The notes: generated from the letters alone by a model not told the origin. Numbered from the stretch's first letter, positions 11,275 to 22,309 are shown. The stretch is DNA of 64,000 bases from Branchipolynoe longqiensis (GCA_030323885.1 CM059194.1:22465780-22529779), one strand, 5' to 3'. Numbers and translations are program-made.

Positions 11275-11550
11275 GTTCCTTGGGTTTGTTATGCAAGTGA
11301 GCCTCCAGGGTAGGCCAATAAGGACTGCCCGGTTGCCCGGTTGCCCGGGGCACCTAGTTTACTCGGTCAGGCAGGTGAATTCTCGGTGACCTGTCTGAAT
11401 GGGTAAGTCGTTATTTTCCTGATCTGCAGTGACAATAGATTTCAGTTTTAATTGGCTGACTTGGGCTTGGGCAAGTAGTTTTGCCACTTGGGCAAGTAGA
11501 AAATTCAGTCACTTGCCCGAATGGGAAAGTGGGAAAAAAAAGTTACCGTC
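11275..11550 (+). repeat. Interspersed repeat 'element D', copy 1
   Basis: Matches the reverse complement of 62670-62910. Shared blocks include GGGGCACCTAGTTT, GACAGGT/CTGTCTGA, TTTCAGTTTTAATTGGCT and CACTTGCCC. There is no coding capacity and the ends are not defined. Confidence 0.65.
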
Positions 11551-11805
11551 CTACCATGGGGTCTTTTTTGTGTGTTTTTTAAATTTTATTTAAATGTTCA
11601 ATTATGTTCAATCAGCTTGCAGCCCAGGGCCGAGGCGTCAATGAACTGACGAGGCAAGTCTTTGTGAAATCTTAGCTCATGGCTCACTGTCAAGTTCTAA
11701 TGACCTGCCGGATTCAGATGCTGCACACAGCGCGTCACATCCCAATACTCTCAGTGCCACACCCAACACCCACGGTGGGTGTTACTAGGGAACCTACATA
11801 AGGAA

Positions 11806-11936
11806 GACCTCACCCCCCACACCCCAACCCCCACATCCTACCCCCACCTCCTACCCCCACCTCCTACACTCACCTCCACCCCTACCCTCACCCCCACCTC
11901 CTACCCCCACACCCCACCTCCTACCCCACCATACTC
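11806..11936. repeat. C-rich minisatellite CCCCCACCTCCTA
   Basis: Imperfect tandem CCCCCACCTCCTAC/ACCC units. Confidence 0.8.
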
Positions 11937-12735
11937 CTTCAGTCGCAGAATGACAAGCCTTCTTTGTAGACCTTTGATACTATATCCTATTTAGAATCCA
12001 ATCATCTGAATTCCAATGAGTACTGAGCATTTATTTACATTTAAAAAAAGGAGAAGTGCTGGCGGAGCGATATAGATATGTCTCCTATCACTATCAGCAT
12101 GAACCCAGCTTTTAACCAGTGCATCCTGTCTTGTCTTGATCAATGATGAAGGCTTTGAACAAATGCAAGTCCACCCCACCCACCCCACCCCACCCCTCTT
12201 ATGTCCCTCACCTTCTCCCCTCCTTCATCCAAGCAAGCTGCATTGCGAGGATGTAATCAACTATTCGCTTTGTTCCTAGTGAACAATTGCATAGCCGCTG
12301 AGTTTGAATATTCGGAACATGTCTAAGGCTGGCGCGATTGCATTTGTGTTCAAAGAGAAGAAGAAGCGTCTGTCTCACTCGCATTAAAATGAAGCCGCAT
12401 CGCACTGACATCAGAACGAGGCAATCCCTCACTCACATCACCAAAGCCCAGCCCACTCCAGCAGCACATTGTTTCTGATCAGCGGCTACAGCTACATCAG
12501 AAATGTCCATTAAGGATACATGTTACATTGAAAATAACTCAAATTCACTGAAATGTCTGTGAAACTTTTAAAGTAGAAGCATCATATGTTAGCTGTAGTA
12601 CTAATAGTACAGTCAACTTTCGTTAAACTAGACTACTTTGTTCCCAGCACTCACGTCCCGAATAGCGAGGTTGTCGGATAAATGACTTTCATAGATGATC
12701 TTTAAATGCCTTGTAATCATTACAGCATTAGAGCA
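11937..12735. other. Unassigned; contains a Tc1/pogo-like end
   Basis: Mostly single-copy looking. At 12609-12690 the sequence ACAGTCAACTTTCGTTAAAC followed by CCCGAATAGCGAGGTTGTCG resembles terminal sequences of pogo/Tigger-type DNA transposons, which share 'CAGTxAA..CTCGxTAA' ends. No partner end was found, so this is a weak inference. Confidence 0.3.
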
Positions 12736-13005
12736 TTAAAGCTGCATAGTTTGAAGAAAGCATAAAATGTTCGAAATCTAGATTTGATTCTACATATCCA
12801 ACTTCGATACCGGTGCATTTATTAGCCATTGATAGCTGCATAGAAGGGTATATTAGATCAATTTAATAGGACATGTTACTGCTGAAGCCTATGCGCATGC
12901 TAAAATTAACTTGGCATGTTTTACTTTGCAGTGTTGCCAAAATATACCATATATAATTACTTCAAACTAAGGTACTGTAGGTAGTAATGATCAAACTAAT
13001 ACAGT
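12736..13005 (+). mobile_element. MITE-1 copy, truncated at the right
   Basis: Starts at TTAA (12736-12739) followed by AGCTGCATAGT and keeps the internal GATTTGATTCTACATATC and GTTACTGCTGAAGCCTATG blocks. It loses its right end where the 44-bp satellite begins. Confidence 0.8.
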
Positions 13006-13019
13006 TATGCAGTGACTTA

Positions 13020-13593
13020 CTTAATTATACTGCTTTATACTAGGATTGAGTTACATAACACATCACTAGTGTTGAAATCACTTACATAATTACACAGTGC
13101 TATACTGTATGGGTGTTGAGTTGAATAACGTAATTACACTGTTTTATACTACATATTTACATAACAACTTACCATTGTGGAATTGACTTTTATAATTAGA
13201 CTGTGTTAGACTATACTGGTGTTGAATTGACTTACATAATTACACTGCGTTATACTATACTGGTGTTGAATTGACTTCTATAATTACACTGCATTATACG
13301 ATACTAGTGTTGAATTGACTTCTATAATTATGCTGCGTTAGACTATACTAGTGTTGAATTGACTTCTATAATTACACTGCATTATACGATACTAGTGTTG
13401 AATTGACTTCTATAATTACACTGCGTTAGACTATACTAGTATTGAATTGGCTTCTATAATTACACTGCATTATACTATACCAGTGTTGAATTGACTTACA
13501 TAATTACACTGCGTTATACTATACAAGTGTTGAATTGACTTCTATAATTACACTGCGTTAGACTATACTGGTGTTAAATTGACTTACATAATC
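13020..13593. repeat. 44-bp satellite, left block (mostly monomeric)
   Basis: Units of about 44 bp around TGTTGAATTGACTTMYATAATT followed by ACACTGCRTTATACTATACT. In this block neighbouring units look alike rather than alternating as in the right block. Confidence 0.88.
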
Positions 13594-13832
13594 AAGTCAC
13601 GGTGCAAACTGAGTATCCCTACTAACACTAGCGCAGGGGTAGGTATATACCAAAATGTTCCAAATGTGGCACTAAAAAAAAAACTACAAAAAAACTAACT
13701 AAGATGAAGATCAAAAGGCTACTACCAAACTGAGACTATTGCTGTTCAGCGATGAAAACAAGGCACGATGCGACATACTCATTATGGACAGGGTAAATAA
13801 ACCATCACACAAAAAAACCCTTAATAATTACA
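13594..13832 (-). repeat. Interspersed repeat 'element C' inserted in the satellite
   Basis: A 239-bp non-satellite segment interrupting the array. Its reverse complement matches 50113-50245 (CTGTCCARAATGAG, GCCTTGTTTTCATCG, GAACAGCAATAGTCTCA). ATAAT-like sequence occurs at both junctions, compatible with a short target duplication. Confidence 0.7.
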
Positions 13833-15185
13833 TTACATTATACTAGACTAGTGTTCAATTGACTTACATAAATAAACTGAATTATAGTATACTGGTGTTT
13901 TATTGACTTACATAATTATAAAGCATTATGCTATACTAGTGATGAATTGACTTACATAATTAAACTGTCTTATATCTTACTGATGTTGAATTGACTTACC
14001 TAATTACACTGTGTTATATTCTACTGGTGTTGAATTGACTGCCATAATTACACTGTGTTATACTGGTAGTGAATTGGCTTACATATTTACATTGCATTAC
14101 ACTATACCAGTGTTGAATTGACTTCCATAATTCCACTGTGTTATACTTTACTGGTATTGAATTGGCTTACATAATTACATTGCATTATACTCTACCAGTG
14201 TTGAATTGACTTCCATAATTACACTGTGATATACTTTACTGATATTGAATTGGCTTACATAATTACATTGCATTATACTATACCAGTGTTGAATTGACTT
14301 ACATAATTACACTGTGTCATACTTTACTGGTATTGAATTGGCTTACATAATTACATTGCATTATACTATACCAGTGTTGAATTGACTTCCATAATTACAC
14401 TGTGATATACTTTACTGATATTGAATTGGCTTACATAATTACATTGCATTATACTATACCAGTGTTGAATTGACTTACATAATTACACTGTGTCATACTT
14501 TACTGGTATTGAATTGGCTTACATAATTGCATTGCATTATACTATACCAGTGTTGAATTGACTTACATAATTACACTGTGTTATACTTTACTGGTATTGA
14601 ATTGGCTTACATAATTATATTGCATTACACTATGCCAGTGTTGAATTGACTTACATAATTACACTGTGTCATACTTTACTGGTATTGAATTGGCTTACAT
14701 AATTGCATTGCATTATACTATACCAGTGTTGAATTGACTTACATAATTACACTGTGTTATGCTTTACTGGTATTGAATTGGCTTACATAATTACATTGCA
14801 TTACACTATACCAGTGTTGAATTGACTTACATAATTACACTGTGATATACTTTACTGGTATTGAATTGGCTTACATAATTACATTGCATTATACGATACC
14901 AGTGTTGAATTGACTTCCATAATTACACTGTGTTATACTTTACTGGTATTGAATTGGCTTACATAATTACATTGCATTACACTATACCAGTGTTGAATTG
15001 ACTTCCATAATTACACTGTGATATACTTTACTGGTATTGAATTGGCTTACATAATTACATTGCATTATACGATACCAGTGTTGAATTGACTTCCATAATT
15101 ACACTGTGTTATACTTTACTGGTATTGAATTGGCTTACATAATTACATTGCATTATCCTATACCAGTGTTGAATTGAGTTACATA
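13833..15185. repeat. 44-bp satellite, right block with 88-bp dimeric higher-order repeat
   Basis: From about 14050, two monomer types alternate. Type 1 is GTGTTGAATTGACTT followed by ACACTGTGTTATACTTTACT. Type 2 is GTATTGAATTGGCTT followed by ACATTGCATTATACTATACC. The marker CCAGTG recurs at 14107, 14195, 14283, 14371 and 14459, exactly 88 bp apart, and this continues for about 12 dimers. Confidence 0.92.
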
Positions 15186-15732
15186 ATTACAGTTATACTA
15201 TAACTGAATTACAGAACACATCACTAGTCTCCACCATAGCTCCCCCCCTGGTTGGCACGCGGACTGGGTTGCTTTAAAACCATGCGGCTCTGTGTGAACT
15301 GTGTTAATGCAGTCTGTTTTGCCCGAGTTGGTCTGTCAGGATGAGACATGATCCAAGTCCTAAAGGCGATACCTCTTCCTGACACCTTAATTTCAAATTC
15401 AACATGTAAATTTACCAGAGCCGATCAATTCGGCGACACCCGGCCTGTCCTGCCCATCCACCCCCCCCCCCCCCCACATCCCCCCTCCCCATCCAGCGAA
15501 ACCCCCTTTTTGAGGACTGAATGTCGCTGTACAAACAATTCACTAACAGGGCAATGAAGCCCCGTCATAACGCAGCCCAATTTAACGCGAATTTGGATAT
15601 CAATTATAACAAGATGATTGATAGGACCCATAATTATTTAATTCAAATGTAATTCAGCAAAGTCAACCCCGATTTAACGTGACCGTCATTTTTTTTGTTT
15701 TTGAGCGCATTATTTGGACCATGATCGCATTA
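15186..15732. other. Unassigned, with a poly-C run and an 'AATTTAACGCG' motif
   Basis: A C run at 15461-15475. The segment CATAACGCAGCCCAATTTAA (15566-15585) continuing CGCGAATTTGGATAT is similar to 43047-43082 next to the large 9-bp array. Both resemble ends of pogo-type DNA transposons; this is inference only. Confidence 0.35.
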
Positions 15733-16044
15733 AGGCGGTATGCGGCATGCGAATGCGGCAAAAAATTGAAAAGCATCTAAGTCAATGGGGGTGATTCCAT
15801 GTGTCCGAATGCGAATGTGAATGCGAATGCGAATGCGGCAACTGAATCGGTCCATGTAGCCATCGGTGCGGCATGCGAATGCGAATGCTGCTGCTTTTGC
15901 CATAGAAAACAGTGGTAGAGAAACCTGACACTATGTTGACACTATGTGTGGGTGTGGGTGTGGGTGTGGGTGTGGGTGTGGGTGTGGGTGTGGGTGAAAG
16001 GACCCAACCCGTTCGCATGCCGCATTCGCATGCCGCATACCGCG
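15733..16044. mobile_element. Foldback element FB1
   Basis: The ends are inverted copies: GCGGTATGCGGCATGCGAAT at 15733 and ATTCGCATGCCGCATACCGC ending near 16043. Between them are GCGAATGCGAAT repeats and a GGGTGT hexamer array (15945-15995, about nine copies). No protein is encoded. Confidence 0.65.
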
Positions 16045-16149
16045 TGTAAGGAATCCTAGCTTTATACCCAAAAAGGCACACCTCCACGAGAAGTGGGAAG
16101 GGGGAGATGGGCAACCAATGACTGATCGTACAAGTCACATGTCACTCAC

Positions 16150-16221
16150 GTGATGGATGAGCAAGTGTTCCCATGGAGACAGGGAGGCGTTGCAGACGCG
16201 TCGAATTAACAATTCGCCGAG
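16150..16221 (-). CDS. Candidate 72-nt exon (phase 0/0), protein not recognised
   Basis: Read on the minus strand, a strong acceptor (CTTTCGCTATTTCAG) precedes 24 open codons, and a consensus donor GTGAGT follows. The predicted segment contains LGELLIRRVCNASLS. Both edges are phase 0, which fits the phase-0 end of the exon at 30310-30437 about 14 kb upstream, so it could belong to the same gene. One other frame is also open and no homologue is recognised, so a chance exon-like arrangement cannot be excluded. Spliced RNA spanning the junction would confirm it. Confidence 0.35.
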
Positions 16222-16459
16222 CTGAAATAGCGAAAGCAGGGTTTTCTCGCACGTGGATGGATATTTAGTTGCGTCGACACGGTTGGGTGAACTCGGACCG
16301 TGGAGGTGATGATAGGAGACGCGTTCATGTAGAACACACGCGTGGATCCAGGTGGGATTGTTTATATATTTGGTTGAAATGTACCGGTGAATTGTTGGTT
16401 AACTGGTTCTAGCGCGAGATGGGATGGGAACGGGAAGAATGCACTCAAATGAGGGGGGC

Positions 16460-16762
16460 ACTGGGACACTGGGAGGGGGGAGGGGGGAGGGGGGGGGGGG
16501 GGGGGAGAATGGGGAGAGGCAGAGGGAGGGAGGGGCGGGGGGAGGGGAGGGGGGGAGCAGAATTGGGAGAGGGGAATGGGGAAAGGGAGGAGGAAGGGGA
16601 GGGGAGGAGAAGGAGGAGAGGGAGGAGGATGGGTGGGGAGAGGAGAGGGGAAGGAGCGGAGGGGAGGCGAGGGGGAGAGGGAGAGGGAGAGGGAGGGGGG
16701 CAGGGGGAGAGAGGGAGAGGGGGAGAGGGGGAGGAGAAGGGGAGGAGAAGGGGAGAATGGGG
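16460..16762. repeat. Purine tract GGGGAGA-rich, about 300 bp
   Basis: Almost pure A/G on the plus strand with long G runs. Overlapping open frames on both strands reflect the composition. Mirror-like purine runs of this kind can form triplex DNA. Confidence 0.9.
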
Positions 16763-17029
16763 TGAATATATACCGGCTTTGGTTACAACCCTTCCCGAAA
16801 GGGGGCGTGTCGACCAAGTGTGCCAGTCTTGGAATGGCATAAATTTAACATTTTAATATTTAAAAATGTTATCTAATAATTTAACAGCTACCTATTGATG
16901 GGGTTGTGAATGCGTTATGCGGTTATTTATCAGATCCAGGCGAGGCACACACCCACACACACATACCGCGCCAATGGTGACAATAGGTGGAACATGAGAG
17001 GATTCTGAGAAGACAGAGTTCTGGTTTGA

Positions 17030-17452
17030 GATAGTGAGTGAGTGAGTGGGTGAGTGAGTGAGTGGGTGTTTGCGTGTGAGTAGGTGAGTAAGTGGTTGAG
17101 TAGGTGGGTGAGTGAGTGCTTGCGTGTGAGTGGGTGAGTAAGTGGTTGAGTGAGTGGTTGAGTAGGAGAGTGAACGGTTGAGTAGGTGAGTGAGTGGTTG
17201 AGTGTTTGCGTGAGTGGTTGAGTAAGTGAGTGAGTGGTTAAGTAGGTGAATGAATGAGTGAGTGGGTGAGTGGGTGGGTGTGCGAGTGAGTGAGTGGGTG
17301 TGCGTGCGAGTGAGTGAGTGAGTGGGTGTGCGAGTGAGTGAGTGAGCGAGCGAGTGAATGAGGGAGTGAGTGAGCGAGTGAATGAGGGAGTGAGTGGGCG
17401 AGTGAATGAGGGAGTGAGTGAGTGAGCGAGCGAGTGAGTGAGTGAGCTAGTT
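17030..17452. repeat. (TGAG)n-based minisatellite
   Basis: GAGTGAGTGGGT/GAGTAGGT units with mixed periods of 4-20 bp. The array ends at the tail of a SINE-A copy and resumes briefly after it (17795-17860). Confidence 0.88.
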
Positions 17453-17777
17453 TGTTGGAGTTTTACATCCTGGCAAAATATCAGGTCATATCAGGACAGG
17501 TACCGCCTTGTGTCTGTGTGCACTCATGGCGACTGTATAGTGCTGCCCCACTGGTAGACTAGGCTACTGGCACCATGACCCGATTTCCCACATTATCCTG
17601 GTATTGGGTTAACCAGTCCTTGCCCTACTACTACTAATTAGCCCTATCCTAATAATGGGAGCGACAAGTATACATTTTGTAAGTCATTGGGTTGATTCGA
17701 CTTCACTGGACCGTGATTTGAACTCCATACCTTCCGCAAGGGAAGCCTGCACTCTACCGAATCGGCCACCACGCCCT
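17453..17777 (-). mobile_element. SINE-A copy, full length, inside the TGAG array
   Basis: Complete from TTTTACATCCTGGCAAAATA to CGAATCGGCCACCACGCCC. TGAG/GATTGA repeats lie on both sides, so it probably inserted into a pre-existing array. A small CTACTACTA expansion lies within the body. Confidence 0.88.
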
Positions 17778-18013
17778 ATTGGTCAGATGGTTATGTGAGT
17801 GATTGATTGATTGATTGAGTGAATGTGTAAGTGAGTGAATGTGTAAGTGAGTGAGCTGTGAGTAGTTCGTTGCCTCATCGGGAGTGTGTGTGGGGGGGGG
17901 GAGTGATCTATATCATGGGCAAGGTCAACCGTAAGGAAGGTCAGGTCAAAGGTCAGCCATACTGGAAAAGTATAGGTTTGACTTTGAGCCAGGCCCTAAA
18001 TCACCCAACAGGC

Positions 18014-18405
18014 TAGATAAAAGATTCACCCCTACGCAGAGTAGGGCTGAATGACAATATCGTCTAAATGTTGGCGAAAAATGCTTTAGTATGATACACG
18101 AAGTGGTTCCAGTACCAAATGGTTACTTATATCGGCACAGAATTGGTGAAATGGGAGAGATTGCAAAAAGACAAGATGGCAACCATAGAATGCTGTCGAT
18201 TTCACTTTTAAAAGTCCAATAAACAACATGTTTTATTATATTCTTCAACTCAAAAGTAGCGGGTAATTATGAAGACTCATATGAATAATATACATTGCTT
18301 CTTAAATTAGGAATTTATGTGCTGATTTCATTTACCCAGCCGTTGGCCACTTTTTCTAATTGGTTGTTTTTCACCCCTACTGCAAGTACGGGGTGAATCT
18401 TTTAT
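18014..18405 (+). mobile_element. MITE-3 copy 2
   Basis: Same orientation and body as 5551-5966, with ends AGATAAAAGATTCACCC and GGGTGAATCTTTTAT. The subterminal hairpins are partly eroded. Confidence 0.85.
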
Positions 18406-18465
18406 GCACCAACAGACGCGCTCTGAGGTCAGTCACAGGTATACAATTTGTAACACTCTCGGTCC

Positions 18466-18512
18466 ATTCCCTTACCCCCACCCCCACACCCCCACCCCCA
18501 CCCCCACCCCGG
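18466..18512. repeat. (CCCCCA)n microsatellite
   Basis: About seven CCCCCA/CCCACA units. Confidence 0.85.
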
Positions 18513-18647
18513 AGGCTATTGCCTGTACCCCCCTCAGCGGTCGTCGGGTACTGGCTCTGTGTACTGGTTTGACCGGTAACCACACTCTCCAAGCATAACG
18601 CGCAAAAAAAAAAGCATTGTCCCCTGCCCTTCACCTTTGATAGATAG

Positions 18648-18980
18648 GTTGGTTGGTTCTTGGGAGTTTTGCGTCCTGACAACATCTAAAGTCATATCAG
18701 GATGGGTACCGACTTGTGACAGTGCACACTCATGGTGACTTTATAGTGCTTCCCTACTGAGAAATCAGGCCGCCAGCACCATGACTTGATATCGCACTCA
18801 GTCACATTACCCTGTCAATGAGTCAATCAGTCCTTACCCTATCCTAATAATGCCGAGCACCTGGCTAGGAAGTGACACATATCAATTTTTAAGTCATTGG
18901 GTTGACTCGACCCAGGTCTGAAGCCCACAATCTACCAAAACGGTAGACGGACGCTCAACTCATTCGGCCATCCCCTCTGG
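18648..18980 (-). mobile_element. SINE-A copy with head type B
   Basis: SINE-A body joined to the longer-arm head (on the minus strand GGGATGGCCGAATGAGTTGA, GTTTTGGTAGATTGTGGG). Confidence 0.85.
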
Positions 18981-20089
18981 TCTTGAAAGATAGGTTAGCA
19001 GAGTCCTGCTTGGAGAGTGGCGCAGCCGCCGCCCCCTCCCCGGACCACGCACCCTGAAGGGTGCCACGTGACCACACCCGAGGCCTCACGTGACCCTCCT
19101 GGGACTTCCGGTTCGGTGACGACCGCTTGGGTTGGTTAGTTAGGGTAAGTGGGCACGGGACCAGGTGAGGTCGAGACACAGGGGAAGTTACACTGGCAGG
19201 GGGACCAGTCTGCCACTCGTTACTCATTCTTCATTCATTATTCATTCATCGAGTGTTAAATACATGTAAAGAATCATTGGATATTAATCCCACTGTAAAA
19301 TAGTTAGCAATTTCAGTAACTATGAGCAGCAATATGCAAATTCTAATATCAATCAGAACTAATAGTGGACATATAACTAGTATATGGAGGGAGCACCCAG
19401 CAGTCAGGCGAGAAGAGAATGCATGTAGGTAACACATGGGTGAAACAGACTGGGTGTTATTTGGTCACCGGCTGAGGGGGACAATTGGTTGTAAACCACC
19501 GTGAAGTTAACTTGAAGGGAAATAAAGCTGTGACATTGTTCTATATATATATATATACATCAGAGAGGACTTGAGCATTCAGAAAAGCCAGGTGATGGTA
19601 TGGTGAGTGGAGGTTGGCAGAGTTGGTTTGTGTTGGGGGTTGATTGGAGCAGGCAACAATAAAAGCTACTAATTAGTAATACTATATCCCGTTGTGCCTT
19701 CCTTTCTCTACTGATACCATTGCACTAGAAGAGAGTTCTGGGGCTGAAGCTAGAGCTGAGCTGTGTGGAGGACAACAATAAACAATCTACACACATCCTA
19801 CGGTCAACATCAACAGTTTGCACCACGTTACCAGCCGTGGAATTGCCGTTATGTCGTAAAATCAAATGGGACCTTGAATGTACACAGGCTAAAATTAAAT
19901 GCAAGGGTTCTGTTTTTTACTGACTTGGTCCGGGGTGTGGTTCATATGCATGGAATGTATAATATTAAGTAATAATTTGTAAAAGAGTTGCCGGACGGAC
20001 CCGATTAGTGTGACTGAGTGTGGGAGTTGTGTATGTGTGTGTGTGTGTGGGGGGGGGGGGGGGTGCGGGGTTAAGAGCAGTTAGAAGGC
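18981..20089. other. Unassigned single-copy-like stretch
   Basis: Includes a GC-rich part (19010-19170) with two CACGTG E-boxes and a weak exon-like minus segment at 19090-19125. A TA run lies at 19540-19556 and a poly-G run at 20049-20062. An AATAAA lies at 19500, but I see no gene to attach it to. Confidence 0.4.
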
Positions 20090-20132
20090 TTTGTTTGTTT
20101 GTTTGTTGTTGTTTTACGTCCTAGCAACATCT
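20090..20132 (-). mobile_element. SINE-A 3' tail fragment
   Basis: Only the TTTG repeats and TTTTACGTCCTAGCAACATC are present. Confidence 0.75.
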
Positions 20133-20274
20133 CGGTTAGAAGGGTCTATAGGGGTGAGTAGTGAGGTGGCTCCAATGTATAATTGGCTAAACATGGAAGG
20201 ACTACAATAATACAAGCGGGGAAAATGGATTGGTTGGATGTGGGCACAGGGAAGGGTGACGGAAGATGGGAGAT

Positions 20275-20745
20275 GGGAGAAGGGGGGAGGGGAGGGGAGG
20301 GGAGGGGGGAGGGGAGGGGAGGGGATGGAGGGAGGGGGGGGAGGGGGAGAGAGGGAGGGGGGGGGGGAGAGAGGGGGGGGGAGAGGGAGGGGGGGGGGAG
20401 AGGAATCAGGGAAGGGGGGGGGGAGAGGGGACGGGGGGGGGGGGGGGAGGGGGGAGGGAAAGGGAGGGGGAGGGGAGGGGAGGAGGGGGGGAGGGGGAGA
20501 GGGGAGGGAAGGGGAGGAGGGGGGGGGGGAGGAAGGTGGGAGGGGAGAGGGGGAAGGAAGGGAGAGGGAGGGGAAGGGGGGAATGGGAGAGAACGGGAGA
20601 GAGGAGGGGGAGTTAGAGGGGGAGAGAGGGGAGGGGGAATGGGAGGGGAGAGGGGGGGAGGAAGGGAGAGGGGGAGGGAAGGGGGGAGGGAGAGCGGGAG
20701 AGGGGGGGGGAGGGGGCAGAGGGATAGGGGAGGGGGGAGGTAAGG
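20275..20745. repeat. Purine tract, about 470 bp, G-rich
   Basis: Continuous A/G on the plus strand (GGGGAGGGGAGG, GGGGGGGAGAGG) with almost no pyrimidines. It generates open frames of up to 277 codons, all Gly/Arg/Glu or Pro/Ser-rich, which are composition artefacts. It is a candidate triplex/H-DNA and G-quadruplex region. Confidence 0.92.
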
Positions 20746-20867
20746 GATATGAGTGGGAGGTGGATGAGCGGGTACAGGGCGGAATGTAAGTGTTACCAGC
20801 AGGGCCTGGTGGTGGTTGGGACACGGCGGGACGACGAGCAGAAATGTACCACGTGACGCGCTGTAGT

Positions 20868-21313
20868 AAACATTCACAGACCAGCCAACCGGGCCCGCTG
20901 TAGTAAACATTCACCCAACAGCCAACCAGACCCGCTGTAGTAAACATTCACCGAACAGCCAACCAGACACGCTGTAGTAAACATTCACCCATCCACCAAC
21001 CGGGCCCGCTGTAGTAAACATTCACCCAGCAGCCAACCAGACCCACTGTAGTAAACATTCACCCAGCAGCCAACTGGGCCCACTGTAGTAAACATTCACC
21101 CAACAGCCAACCAGACACGCTGTAGTAAACATTCACCCATCCGCCAACCGGGCCCGCTGTAGTAAACATTCACCCAGCAGCCAACCAGACCTGCTGTAGT
21201 AAACATTCACCCAGCAGCCAACCGGGCCCTCTCTAGTAAACATTCACCCAGCAGCCAACTGGGCCCGCTGTAGTAAACATTCACCGAACAGCCAACCAGA
21301 CCCACTGTAGTAA
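20868..21313. repeat. 37-bp minisatellite, about 12 copies
   Basis: Unit GTAGTAAACATTCACCCARC followed by AGCCAACCRGRCCCGCT. Variation is concentrated in the AACAG/ATCCG and AGACC/GGGCC positions, giving two interspersed unit types. Confidence 0.92.
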
Positions 21314-21358
21314 GGAGGGGAGAGAAAGAGAGAGATAGCGAGAGAGCAGAGGATATGC

Positions 21359-21854
21359 TTAAAGTTGCATGGTCCGATGAAACATATTTTTTTCAAAACC
21401 AAAACACTTACCTACATTTGATTATATATATACAACTTATGTGCGGCTGCATTAACCAAGGCTTTGGGGCAGTATGTACAGAATAATCAGTGAATTTGTG
21501 ACCCCATCCCTTTGGGCACCTACTTTGAGACAGCCATTCTCATGACCTTATTAGTTTGACCCTCATTCCCAGTACCATATATGGCACTAGTCAGGTTCCA
21601 GACTACCTACACATTAATAGGTCATTCCTCATCACATGACCATCACGAGATGTGAATCTGGGCCACAACAACAAGACTTTTAACAAGCTTGCCAAAATGA
21701 GTTCGGGTTCTTTCAGCTCAAATTGCTCCAAAATTAGCCATTTTCCATCAAAATGAATCAGGAATAATGAATATTAGGTCATAATAGTCAACTTGATCTA
21801 TTTGTCTCAAAAAGGATGCACCAATTCTAAAGCCATCGGACTATGCAACTTTAT
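21359..21854 (+). mobile_element. MITE-1 long variant (about 496 bp)
   Basis: Starts at TTAA (21359) with AGTTGCATGGTCCGATG and ends CATCGGACTATGCAACTTTA, the last target base being changed. The interior is about 140 bp longer than in other copies and largely different between the end regions, so it may be a subfamily or carry an insertion. Confidence 0.75.
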
Positions 21855-21889
21855 TATCCTACATTTGGATTATTTGAGGTGAACAGACT

Positions 21890-22300
21890 GCTCAGATTTG
21901 GACGCGCCCCCTATGTAGCAGCAACTCCCCCTGGTGGCAGGAATGGGCGCACAGGCGGTAGTGCTTACTTTGCCCGCCGGGGCGTGGGGCGGCGCTGTGA
22001 TCAGTGACCCCGGCCCACCCTGTCTACACCCCGGTCGGCGCGCCGCACGCACACGGCGGGGCCTGCCGGGATGTGTGCCGCCTGCTCCCGTCAGTAAATC
22101 AGGGGCCGGCCCCGTACCCGCACCCACCGCCTGCTTTGATCAACGGGCCGGACCAAGGTCCTCCTCCTCCCTCTCTCCTCCCTCCCTAAGCTCGCCCCCC
22201 GCCCTCCACACACCCACCTCCTCTTTCTCCACTCGGTGCGCTTGCGCAGCCCGGACCTAAGTGTCCCATGCATGCGCGACACGACATTGTGCCCCGCGCA
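21890..22300. other. CpG-rich GC-rich stretch
   Basis: Many CpGs, with CTCF-like motifs in opposite-strand form (CCCCCTATG at 21908, CCCCCTGGTGGCAG at 21926-21940) and a possible exon inside. It contrasts with the AT-rich flanks. Regulatory function is conjecture. Confidence 0.4.
21969..22130 (-). CDS. Weak candidate 162-nt exon (phase 0/0)
   Basis: On the minus strand, an AG acceptor (GATCAAAGCAG) is followed by 54 open codons and a donor GTAAGC. The peptide is Gly/Pro/Arg-rich and ends SLITAPPHAPAGK. Phase 0 at both ends would fit after the exon at 30310-30437. Against it, the acceptor has almost no pyrimidine tract and the stretch is so GC-rich that open frames are expected by chance (a plus frame is also open). 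A shorter version starting after GACGGGAGCAG is equally possible. Confidence 0.22.
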
Positions 22301-22309
22301 TGAGCGACG

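Noticed and set aside
12219..12330. Minus-strand exon ending at GTGAGG (12208-12432 open frame)
   Set aside because: A donor is present, but the acceptor is poorly placed and codon-end composition shows no coding bias.
19090..19125. 36-nt minus-strand exon (RSSPNRKSQEGH) between CCAACCCAAG and GTGAGG
   Set aside because: Both sites are weak and the segment is too short to judge. It lies in a GC-rich part with E-boxes, which is an equally good explanation.
19495..19520. AATAAA as a polyadenylation site
   Set aside because: No exon or terminal coding region nearby on that strand; the hexamer is common by chance in AT-rich DNA.
20114..20947. 277-codon proline/serine-rich minus frame
   Set aside because: Direct consequence of a 470-bp purine tract. 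The same applies to the frames at 16362-16856, 30724-31210, 57634-58088 and 62998-63629.
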